Part shown: one piece after another, positions 6,684 to 11,468 of the stretch | How the letters are laid out: each line of letters begins with the position of its first letter | How positions within the stretch are numbered: the stretch's first letter is position 1 | Virus record (IMG/VR): IMGVR_UViG_3300037882_000300 | Coordinates: 1-24,057 of that record | Direction: 5' to 3' (one strand) | Source: a virus | DNA length: 24,057 nucleotides | Notes under the pieces: model-generated | What the model was told of the DNA's origin: nothing | Database searches by the model: none | The model's input: only the letters and a program-made list of their open reading frames with translations | Translations under genes and position numbers: made by a program

Positions 6684-6811
6684 TTTGTTTCCTTCGATTG
6701 TGTTGAGCAGTGGATATGCACCCACCGTTTGTAGCCGTCGATCTCGATTAGCCTGCTGCCCTGCATCGTGCGAGGTAGTTGGCATAGGGCGCATAGTTTG
6801 ACTGGGTTCAT
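6680..6811 (-). CDS. 43-aa zinc-finger-like peptide
   Basis: This small gene is bounded by ATGA overlaps at both ends (start 6811, stop within 6680-6683). It begins MNPVKLCALCQLPRTM and continues 'EIDGYKRWVHIHC'. Cys7-x2-Cys10 and His35-x-His37/Cys38 make a C2-HC type zinc site in a very small protein. Such peptides are frequent in phage early operons and may bind nucleic acid or host enzymes, but no target is evident. A longer competing frame on the same strand lacks a ribosome binding site. Confidence 0.65.
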   Translation of the reverse strand: MNPVKLCALCQLPRTMQGSRLIEIDGYKRWVHIHCSTQSKETK

Positions 6812-7080
6812 GGTTCGTCTACCTCCTTGTCATCTCTGCAACCACAGTCGTCGCACTGCCAGTATTGCCAATGCGCTTGGGTATACATGGGGCCAGTGCA
6901 GCTTGGGCACGATGGTTCGTCGTCATCTATGGCATCCCTGAGGCATTCGATGCATGAGCAATGACCAGTGCCACAGTTTTGGGGTAATTTGGGTTTACCG
7001 AATATGCGATCCATCCCCTCGGCAAACGCTTTGTGGTTTGTTGGGCGCATGGTGTCGCCTTTGCCTGCTTCATGGGTCAT
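6808..7080 (-). CDS. GKGDT-RPT motif protein with C-terminal zinc ribbon
   Basis: This 90-residue protein has an N-terminal 'GKGDTMRPTNHKAFAEGMD' then RIFGK, the signature of a small phage family (GKGDxxRP...FxxxxDxIFG). Here it is followed by cysteine pairs 'CGTGHCSCIECL', 'CPSC' and 'CDDCGC', enough for one or two zinc sites. The usual family members are short, so this looks like a fusion with a zinc ribbon. The start at 7080 overlaps the XRE gene stop as ATGA; an internal ATG at 7050 is the alternative. The function is unknown. Confidence 0.75.
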   Translation of the reverse strand: MTHEAGKGDTMRPTNHKAFAEGMDRIFGKPKLPQNCGTGHCSCIECLRDAIDDDEPSCPSCTGPMYTQAHWQYWQCDDCGCRDDKEVDEP

Positions 7081-7343
7081 GGCTTCCCTTTTGGTAAAAA
7101 GTAATCATGTATCGCGGGGGCTATGGTTTCCAGTGAGCCCATTACATCGAGCAGGCGAACGGCAACCGCTGGAGGTGTACGTTCACCCGATTGCCACTTG
7201 ATGTAGGTATGCACGGAGACACCTAGATAGTCGGCGGCTTGGGTGTTGGTTAATTTGAGTCGTTCCCTCAGTGCTGCAATGCGTGCAGAGGCTGGAGGAA
7301 TGGGGGGTTTTAGGCGTGTTTGTTCAGTCATAAGGGGTTGCAT
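7077..7343 (-). CDS. XRE-family helix-turn-helix regulator
   Basis: This is an 88-residue protein. Residues about 21-66 are a clear XRE/Cro-type helix-turn-helix: 'RIAALRERLKLTNTQAADYL', then 'GVSVHTYIKWQSGERTPPAV' and 'AVRLLDVMGSL'. The recognition helix is within 'SVHTYIKWQSGE'. ATG 7343 and ATG 7331 (M-T-E-Q-T-R) are both possible, and neither has a good ribosome site. It sits mid-operon among early genes, so its level would follow early transcription. It is a candidate ligand for the ACCCAWTGGGT operators upstream of this operon, which is inference only. Confidence 0.8.
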   Translation of the reverse strand: MQPLMTEQTRLKPPIPPASARIAALRERLKLTNTQAADYLGVSVHTYIKWQSGERTPPAVAVRLLDVMGSLETIAPAIHDYFLPKGKP

Positions 7344-7364
7344 AGGGTTGAGGGTTAGAGGGGC

Positions 7365-7424
7365 TCAAAAGCCCATTAATTCTGAGATTAGGGCGGCAAT
7401 GATGCACGCGACGATGATGGTCAT
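7365..7424 (-). CDS. 19-aa hydrophobic peptide, possible membrane span
   Basis: MTIIVACIIAALISELMGF is encoded between two larger genes. Its ATG (7424) overlaps the upstream stop as ATGA, the same coupling used throughout the operon. It is almost entirely hydrophobic and long enough for one membrane span. A small hairpin (GGGCT/AGCCC, 7361-7374) lies over its stop codon. No homologue is known to me. The overlap supports translation, but a 19-codon frame may be chance. Confidence 0.4.
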   Translation of the reverse strand: MTIIVACIIAALISELMGF

Positions 7425-7612
7425 GCTCTAGCACTCCCACGGTACTCAGCGCGGCCACGTTCGATAAGCTCCCGAGCGTCTGCTAAGTCTCGCCCTTGTT
7501 CACTCGATAACATGGCGCGGATCTTTTGAGCCTCTGCGCGTGCGCTGTCTATGCCTTGGGCTTTCTCATAACGTCGCCCGGCTTCGATGTAGGCGTGTTC
7601 GGTGTGGTTCAT
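7421..7612 (-). CDS. hypothetical early phage protein (63 aa)
   Basis: A basic, highly helical protein begins 'MNHTEHAYIEAGRRYEKAQG' and ends 'DARELIERGRAEYRGSARA'. The 'A-R-x-L-I-E-R-G-R-x-E-Y-R' tail occurs in small phage proteins of unknown function. It is coupled by ATGA to the genes on both sides. No metal site or membrane span. Confidence 0.7.
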   Translation of the reverse strand: MNHTEHAYIEAGRRYEKAQGIDSARAEAQKIRAMLSSEQGRDLADARELIERGRAEYRGSARA

Positions 7613-7800
7613 GGTGTCCCCTTGATTCGTTTAATGATGGTTTCAATAGTCAACGGGCTGTCAATCATGCCGCAACCGTCAAGAATCACACGGGTAAGGG
7701 TGTCGCCGTCATAGGTCACTGGGTACATCATGACGATGTGCGAAGGGTTGACCGTGTAGACAGTTTCCCCGTTGTCTTGAATTTCGATAAACGTGGTCAT
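7609..7800 (-). CDS. hypothetical early phage protein, beta-rich (63 aa)
   Basis: The sequence 'MTTFIEIQDNGETVYTVNP' then 'HIVMMYPVTYDGDTLTRVIL' alternates short strands and ends in a helix 'SPLTIETIIKRIKG'. The strand pattern with a terminal helix is reminiscent of small FlbD-like or SH3-like proteins, a weak resemblance only. ATGA overlaps on both sides place it firmly in the operon. The function is unknown. Confidence 0.7.
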   Translation of the reverse strand: MTTFIEIQDNGETVYTVNPSHIVMMYPVTYDGDTLTRVILDGCGMIDSPLTIETIIKRIKGTP

Positions 7801-7979
7801 GGTTTCATTGTCCTTTTGAGTCGTTCGATTTGGATGCGCACGGCATCAGCTTGCGCCGCGTACCCTTTGCGCAGGGTGTCACTGTGCCTGATAAAGTTTG
7901 CGGCTTGATCGTTTAGCCAGATTAAGCGGCCTTCTAAGATTTGCAATTGTTTGATCGGGGGCAGTTCTTCCAGGTTCAT
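7797..7979 (-). CDS. hypothetical helical early protein (60 aa)
   Basis: The start at 7979 (M-N-L-E-E-L-P-P-I-K-Q) overlaps the upstream stop as ATGA and is preferred to the longer frame beginning at 8036. The protein is a helical hairpin: 'IKQLQILEGRLIWLNDQAAN' then 'YAAQADAVRIQIERLKRTMK', with heptad hydrophobics suggesting a coiled coil. No known family is recognised. Confidence 0.7.
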   Translation of the reverse strand: MNLEELPPIKQLQILEGRLIWLNDQAANFIRHSDTLRKGYAAQADAVRIQIERLKRTMKP

Positions 7980-8311
7980 GGGTGTAACTCCTTGGGGATG
8001 TCCACGGTATCGCCTAGCTTTGATGCAACGTAGCACCGCATAGCGGCTTCGAGTGGTGTTGTGCCTTTGATCCAGTTAATACCACCCATGCTGCATTCCC
8101 ACGATAAACCATGAGGGCGTAACAGTAACAATTCACGCTCAATAATTGGGCCACCTTGCGCCCAGTTGGTTGAATATCGGCGGGTGGTTGGGGTTACCTC
8201 CCATTTTGTTGTATTGCGCTTTTCATTAGGTTGCACATAGTGACCCAATGTGTTCTCACATTTAGCCACCGCCCAGTCAAGCGCGGCACCAGTTAATTCT
8301 GCGGTTTTCAT
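7976..8311 (-). CDS. NinX-like protein (DUF2591)
   Basis: This is a 111-residue protein with the DUF2591 frame: 'MKTAELTGAALDWAVAKCEN' at the start, 'YSTNWAQGGPIIERE' in the middle and 'TPLEAAMRCYVASKLGDTV' near the end. The family includes NinX of lambdoid phages; its biochemical role is not established. It is coupled by ATGA on both sides. Confidence 0.87.
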   Translation of the reverse strand: MKTAELTGAALDWAVAKCENTLGHYVQPNEKRNTTKWEVTPTTRRYSTNWAQGGPIIERELLLLRPHGLSWECSMGGINWIKGTTPLEAAMRCYVASKLGDTVDIPKELHP

Positions 8312-8655
8312 ACGTCAAGCCCTTTAGTCAAACAGATTTGATTCACGCCATTAGCCCAAACGGTGTGCCGTTCATAAGTGATTGCACCCTTAGCGGCTAG
8401 AAACGCGGCTTCGTCAACCTCCACGACTTCGGGGCCATCTTCTAGGTCGTAGTCGATTGCAAAGTATCGAACGGGGATGGTGGCATCTTCAATCTTTAGC
8501 TCAAAATCGTCGCGCTGATCTTCTAACTGATCTTCGAGTGTGTCGCGTTCACGTTCAGCATCGTCTAATTGACCCAGTAGAGTTGCAGTCTCTGTGAAGC
8601 CCTCAGCGTATGCAAGGCGCTCGCGTTCTTCTGTGGTCATTGTTTGAATGTTCAT
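8308..8655 (-). CDS. hypothetical protein with acidic coiled coil (115 aa)
   Basis: AAGGA lies nine bases before the ATG at 8655. Residues about 25-58 ('LLGQLDDAERERDTLEDQLE', 'DQRDDFELKIEDA') are a charged coiled coil. The C-terminal half ('IPVRYFAIDYDLEDGPEVVE' and 'HTVWANGVNQICLTKGLDV') looks like a small beta domain. No family is recognised. It ends with an ATGA overlap to the NinX-like gene. Confidence 0.75.
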   Translation of the reverse strand: MNIQTMTTEERERLAYAEGFTETATLLGQLDDAERERDTLEDQLEDQRDDFELKIEDATIPVRYFAIDYDLEDGPEVVEVDEAAFLAAKGAITYERHTVWANGVNQICLTKGLDV

Positions 8656-8660
8656 TTTGT

Positions 8661-8855
8661 TTAGTCCTTTGCGAATGAGGCTTTGAATTGTTTAGAGGGG
8701 TAACGGGCGACAGCACCCGCAACGGCATCACGACACGTTTTATAGGCGTTAGTGCTCCATGCGTACACGGGGTCACCTTCGCGCAATTGGTAAACGTGGA
8801 TCTTGCGACGATAGACGGGGCCAAAATGCGCGGTGTCAATTACTGGGTTTCTCAT
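8661..8855 (-). CDS. hypothetical early phage protein (64 aa)
   Basis: A small basic protein begins 'MRNPVIDTAHFGPVYRRKIH' and continues 'YQLREGDPVYAWSTNAYKTC', ending 'AVARYPSKQFKASFAKD'. The 'YAWSTNAYKTCRDAV' stretch is a feature I have seen in small phage proteins, but I cannot name a family. It is coupled by ATGA to the upstream gene and is five bases from the next start. Confidence 0.75.
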   Translation of the reverse strand: MRNPVIDTAHFGPVYRRKIHVYQLREGDPVYAWSTNAYKTCRDAVAGAVARYPSKQFKASFAKD

Positions 8856-9166
8856 GCGGACACCTTTAACGGTTGATCGTTTAAGAGAATCACGCCCTTA
8901 CATCGGCGCACATTAGCACCCAAAGCGCGGAGGCGTGATAACGTGGTGTTCGTGCCCCATTGGTTAAGTGTGCGAATGTTTACGGCAACGGTTTGATCGT
9001 TGTGCCAGTAGTCGGCAATGTGGTTGCCGTGTAGGTAAATTTCCGATCTACCGCCGAAAGGGTTTCCCGTTTCACTGGGTGACAGATAGAAGACCGCCAT
9101 ATTTGCACAGCGCCAGTCTTTGCGTGCTTTTACGGCTTCGAGTGTTTGTTGTTCGATCTTGCGCAT
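8852..9166 (-). CDS. DUF8033-like early phage protein
   Basis: The start at 9166 (M-R-K-I-E-Q-Q-T-L-E-A-V) is preferred over the frame from 9202 because AAGGGG sits seven bases upstream. The 104 residues have the layout of a common phage family: a basic N-terminal helix 'MRKIEQQTLEAVKARKDWRC', a 'YLHGNHIADYW' strand, 'TLNQWGTNTTLSRLRALGA' and a short C-terminal tail. I associate this with DUF8033, of unknown function. It couples by ATGA to the next gene. Confidence 0.7.
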   Translation of the reverse strand: MRKIEQQTLEAVKARKDWRCANMAVFYLSPSETGNPFGGRSEIYLHGNHIADYWHNDQTVAVNIRTLNQWGTNTTLSRLRALGANVRRCKGVILLNDQPLKVSA

Positions 9167-9176
9167 GGTGTACCCC

Positions 9177-9503
9177 TTAAAAGTTACGATAAACAAAGCC
9201 ACCTTCTACAGCACCAACCAACGCGCCTTCGTCTTCTAGGTACTCGCGCACGGTTTCCTCTTTTTCGTCGTCGTCTTCGCAGTTGTCCAAGTCGATGCGA
9301 TAGTTGTCGGCAATGTTTTGCCAACTGTCTTCGCTAAAGTCACAACAGAGGGCGATAACGTCCAATTCCAACTCAGTGCCCGTGTCGTCTTCGTATTGTT
9401 CAAGATAGTCCCAAAGCACCCCAAGCCCTTGGAGTGAGAAGTTTTGAGGGCGCAAGTTTGTAAAAGCGTCTTGAAATTCTGAAAAGCCAACAGTTTGTTT
9501 CAT
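9177..9503 (-). CDS. strongly acidic early phage protein (108 aa)
   Basis: AAAGGA precedes the ATG at 9503. The protein begins 'MKQTVGFSEFQDAFTNLRPQ'. Its core is 'LWDYLEQYEDDTGTELELDV' then 'IALCCDFSE', and later comes a run 'DNCEDDDEKEETVREYLEDE'. By eye about 28 of 108 residues are Asp or Glu against about six Lys/Arg. The 'F-x-x-A-F ... LELDVIALCCDFSE' frame belongs to a widespread small phage family of unknown role. Strong acidity allows a DNA-mimic role, but no such function is shown by the sequence. Confidence 0.8.
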   Translation of the reverse strand: MKQTVGFSEFQDAFTNLRPQNFSLQGLGVLWDYLEQYEDDTGTELELDVIALCCDFSEDSWQNIADNYRIDLDNCEDDDEKEETVREYLEDEGALVGAVEGGFVYRNF

Positions 9504-9535
9504 GGTTTAGTTTCCTTTGAGTTACGGGTTACGGG

Positions 9536-9694
9536 TTAAGCGGGGACAAACAAAACGCCGTTATAAGCGAGAAGACAGACTGCGAGCAATGCACCCAGCA
9601 CAGCGCCACAAACGTATTCATAAAAGCCCGTTTTATATGGGGCACGGTTCGCGGGTTCAATTGCCAAATGTTGAGCGTGGTTAGAGTGTTTCAT
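9536..9694 (-). CDS. 52-aa single-span membrane peptide
   Basis: The gene runs from ATG 9694 (AAAGG upstream) to TAA 9536-9538. A soluble N-terminal tail with histidines (MKHSNHAQHLAIEPANRAPY) is followed by a hydrophobic segment 'YVCGAVLGALLAVCLLAYNG' (about 24-43) and a short tail 'VLFVPA'. It fits neatly between flanking genes with no overlap. One span with the charged part first suggests an inner-membrane peptide. The function is unknown; a holin-like or superinfection role is conceivable but unsupported. Confidence 0.6.
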   Translation of the reverse strand: MKHSNHAQHLAIEPANRAPYKTGFYEYVCGAVLGALLAVCLLAYNGVLFVPA

Positions 9695-9706
9695 GTGGTT
9701 AGCCTT

Positions 9707-9955
9707 TTACAGTGGTTTAACAATTGAGCGGAGCGCGGTATCAACGTGCGAATCGTTCATGTATGAATAAAGCGTGTCGCAGATAAAGCGAGTGCAACTT
9801 TCGGAGTTGTTAGCGTTTCCGCTGAAATAGGTCAAGTCCCAGCGATACCGTTTATCCGTCAAACCTTTGGCTTTGTATTCGGCGCGGCGTTCGATTGTGT
9901 CAAGGGGTTCAATCAATGATTGAAGTTGTGCAAAGTGCGCGGGTGTGATTTTCAT
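9707..9955 (-). CDS. hypothetical first gene of early operon (82 aa)
   Basis: The start at 9955 (M-K-I-T-P-A-H-F-A-Q-L-Q) has AAAGG seven bases upstream and lies about 46 bases after the predicted transcription start. The longer frame from 10123 runs through the promoter and is rejected. The protein has 'LIEPLDTIERRAEYKAKGLT', 'KRYRWDLTY' and the tail 'SYMNDSHVDTALRSIVKPL', a frame shared by a widespread phage family of unknown function. As the first early gene it would be expressed earliest and most strongly. Confidence 0.77.
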   Translation of the reverse strand: MKITPAHFAQLQSLIEPLDTIERRAEYKAKGLTDKRYRWDLTYFSGNANNSESCTRFICDTLYSYMNDSHVDTALRSIVKPL

Positions 9956-10007
9956 TAGGTAGCCTTTCGAGTGTTTACAGTTACGGGTTTTGTTTGTCAC
10001 GGGAATT

Positions 10008-10035
10008 ATTATAACCCATTGGGTCAAGGTGTCAA
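10008..10035 (-). promoter_or_regulatory. consensus sigma70 promoter of leftward early operon
   Basis: On the minus strand TTGACA (10035-10030) and TATAAT (10013-10008) are both perfect consensus hexamers, 16 bases apart. The 11-base palindrome ACCCAATGGGT (10024-10014) lies in the spacer and abuts the -10. A start near 10001 gives a leader of about 46 bases to the first early gene. A protein bound to the palindrome would block RNA polymerase. Confidence 0.87.
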
Positions 10036-10515
10036 CAAAATCATTTCTATCACGGAATACACCCTGATAGTTAAAAACTAACCCAATGGGGTCTACTGTT
10101 TCCAGTGTAGCACACTGTGACAATTGTGACCAGTTTAGGGGGGTAGAGAAATCGGGATTCTCGGATTAAATGTGCTTTTTAAAAAGTCGTAAAAAACATT
10201 CTCTCGCGCGCACGCGTGGGGCTTTTTGTCACAGGTTGCCTAAAAAACGGGCACTTTGACCCAATGGGCACAGACCCAGCGGGTTAGCACTAACCCAATG
10301 GACACAATGACCCAATGGGCACAGTCACCCATTGGATGCATGGATTCCGTGACCCACTGGGTTCAGTTCATGCGCTGGATGCCGTGACCCACTGGGTGCA
10401 GGGAATTTCGGGTTTTCGGATTGAGGGGGTGGGTGGGGCCGAGCGCCATCGGGTCACGGTAACGGAGGACTCAGATGAAATTTTTTATTTTATTTAACCC
10501 TAGAACCCATTGGGT
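10014..10515. repeat. array of ACCCA-W-TGGGT palindromes
   Basis: Exact or near copies of the 11-base palindrome occur at 10014-10024 (perfect), 10081-10091, 10259-10269, 10274-10284, 10293-10303, 10310-10320, 10327-10337, 10352-10362, 10387-10397 and 10505-10515 (perfect). Degenerate copies are possible at 10370-10380 and 10444-10454. TGACCCAATGGGCACAG is repeated exactly at 10257-10273 and 10308-10324, and CCGTGACCCACTGGGT at 10347-10362 and 10382-10397. Repeated operators or replication iterons are the two likely readings. Confidence 0.85.
10036..10474. other. gene-free control region between divergent operons
   Basis: No supported gene lies here. Besides the palindrome array it holds CAGTGT-AGC-ACACTG (10103-10117), the perfect 12-base palindrome CTTTTTAAAAAG (10175-10186) within an A/T-rich stretch (about 10165-10200), and CACGCGTG (10211-10218) inside a run of alternating CG. 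These elements are consistent with a combined regulatory region and replication origin. No good rightward promoter was recognised. Confidence 0.6.
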
Positions 10516-10531
10516 CAGTTATCCTCATTGA
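10475..10531 (+). CDS. 18-aa leader peptide candidate before packaging genes
   Basis: GGAGGA (10464-10469) sits six bases before ATG 10475, the best ribosome site in this region. The frame MKFFILFNPRTHWVSYPH ends with TGA at 10529-10531. A perfect copy of the palindrome (10505-10515) lies within it. It is 56 bases upstream of the small terminase start, which has no clear ribosome site. It may be a leader peptide for the late operon or a chance frame. No homologue is known to me. Confidence 0.35.
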   Translation: MKFFILFNPRTHWVSYPH

Positions 10532-10587
10532 TACCATTTATTCACTTGTTACACGTCATCAGCAAGTTGTGATAGCATCGGGCCACT

Positions 10588-11172
10588 ATGGAACACACAT
10601 CCACAGGCACAACTGTCACAGCAGGCCCACAATTCAGCGACACTCTCTTAAACTCGAACGCTCCCGAAGTGCCCGAGTGGTTAAGTGCGCCCACACCCGA
10701 GATCCCAGCGATCCGTGAAGCGACACCCACAAACCGAGAGATCATGTATATGCAGTTCGAGTACATGTTTGATCATGTGCTAGAAGAACTCGCTGGGGGC
10801 AAGACAATCAAACACACCCTTGACAAAGACCCTCGTGGTTACGAGTCGGCCACGTATATCCATTGGATCAAGAAAGACCCGATGCGCACGAGCCGCTATG
10901 AGAACGCCCAACTATTGTTTGCAGAGCAGCTTGGCGCTGAGATCATTGAGATCTCGGACGCGGAGGACTCAGCAGAAGATGTCCAGCGTTCTAAACTGCG
11001 GATTGACAGTCGCAAGTGGCTCATGGGCGTTTACAACAAGAAACGCTACGGTGAGACAAAAACTATCGAGATGGGTGGGTCGATAAGTATTATTGATGCT
11101 CTCAGTGCAGCACAGGCGCGAGTGATAGAGGGTGAAGTGATTGATGTGACACCTCGACTGGAGAATGAGTGA
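10588..11172 (+). CDS. terS: terminase small subunit
   Basis: This is a 194-residue protein. It begins M-E-H-T-S-T-G-T-T-V with a disordered Thr/Pro-rich N-terminus (to about 50). A helical DNA-recognition region follows ('EYMFDHVLEELAGGKTIKHT' through 'SATYIHWIKKDPMRTSRYEN'). It ends in the oligomerisation part ('AEDVQRSKLRIDSRKWLMGV', 'NKKRYGE', 'SIIDALSAAQARV'). The 'KLRIDSRKWLMGVYNKKRYGE' stretch is typical of Sf6/P22-like small terminases. It recognises phage DNA and loads the large subunit at the packaging site. It opens the late operon directly upstream of two coupled small genes and the large subunit. Confidence 0.85.
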   Translation: MEHTSTGTTVTAGPQFSDTLLNSNAPEVPEWLSAPTPEIPAIREATPTNREIMYMQFEYMFDHVLEELAGGKTIKHTLDKDPRGYESATYIHWIKKDPMRTSRYENAQLLFAEQLGAEIIEISDAEDSAEDVQRSKLRIDSRKWLMGVYNKKRYGETKTIEMGGSISIIDALSAAQARVIEGEVIDVTPRLENE

Positions 11173-11396
11173 TGACACAGACTGACATTTTTGATGCAGC
11201 TATGCAATCTCATTTGGATGTTTATGCACTTGGACGGGACAGGTCTCATTTCATATATCGACTTGAAGCCTTTGCCAAACTCGTGGCTGCCAAGGAGCGT
11301 GAGGCGTGTGCAAAGGTGTGCATTGATGAAACTATGGGCTGTGAGCCGATTGCTTATACGTTGGCAGAATCAATCCGAGCAAGAGGTAAATCATAA
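11172..11396 (+). CDS. hypothetical small phage protein between terminase genes
   Basis: The ATG at 11172 overlaps the small terminase stop by one base (TGATG); a GTG three bases earlier is possible. The 74 residues begin 'MTQTDIFDAAMQSHLDVYAL' and contain 'AFAKLVAAKEREACAKVC' and the tail 'AYTLAESIRARGKS'. The 'AAKEREACAKVC ... A-x-x-I-R-A-R-G' frame is common in small phage proteins of unknown role. It ends one base into the next frame (TAATG). Confidence 0.75.
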   Translation: MTQTDIFDAAMQSHLDVYALGRDRSHFIYRLEAFAKLVAAKEREACAKVCIDETMGCEPIAYTLAESIRARGKS

Positions 11397-11467
11397 TGTT
11401 TAGGCTCCTAATCATCGTGGTGTTTTTAATCGTCGTGACTTTTGTTGCCGACCTGATATTGGACTGA
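11396..11467 (+). CDS. 23-aa single-span membrane peptide
   Basis: The start ATG 11396 shares a base with the preceding stop (TAATG), and its TGA (11465-11467) lies one base before the large terminase ATG. It begins MFRLLIIVVFLIVVTFVADL: one Arg, then an unbroken hydrophobic stretch long enough for one span, then an acidic end. Tight packing on both sides supports translation. It may be a small membrane protein or only a spacer that carries ribosomes to the terminase gene. Confidence 0.5.
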   Translation: MFRLLIIVVFLIVVTFVADLILD

Positions 11468-11468
11468 C

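Noticed and set aside
6684-6794. N-terminal extension of the 62-residue protein
   Set aside because: A separate 43-residue zinc-finger-like gene with ATGA overlaps at both ends occupies this DNA in another frame, and 6683 has a good ribosome site.
7361-7374. GGGCT/AGCCC hairpin as a terminator
   Set aside because: The 5-bp stem is short and is not followed by a T run on either strand.
9956-10123. Upstream extension of the first early gene to 10123
   Set aside because: It would run through the consensus promoter and its operator; the ATG at 9955 has a proper ribosome site.
10170-10259. 29-codon basic frame starting ATG-TGC-TTT
   Set aside because: It has no ribosome binding site, spans the palindrome CTTTTTAAAAAG and CACGCGTG elements, and has no coupling to a neighbour.
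10315-10497. 60-codon rightward frame across the palindrome array
   Set aside because: The translation is made of the repeated operator (repeated THWM/THWV units), there is no ribosome site, and it covers an otherwise regulatory region.
10546-10575. Possible rightward promoter TTGTTA ... GATAGC before the small terminase
   Set aside because: The -10 matches are poor at every spacing, so I do not list it; the late promoter remains unidentified.
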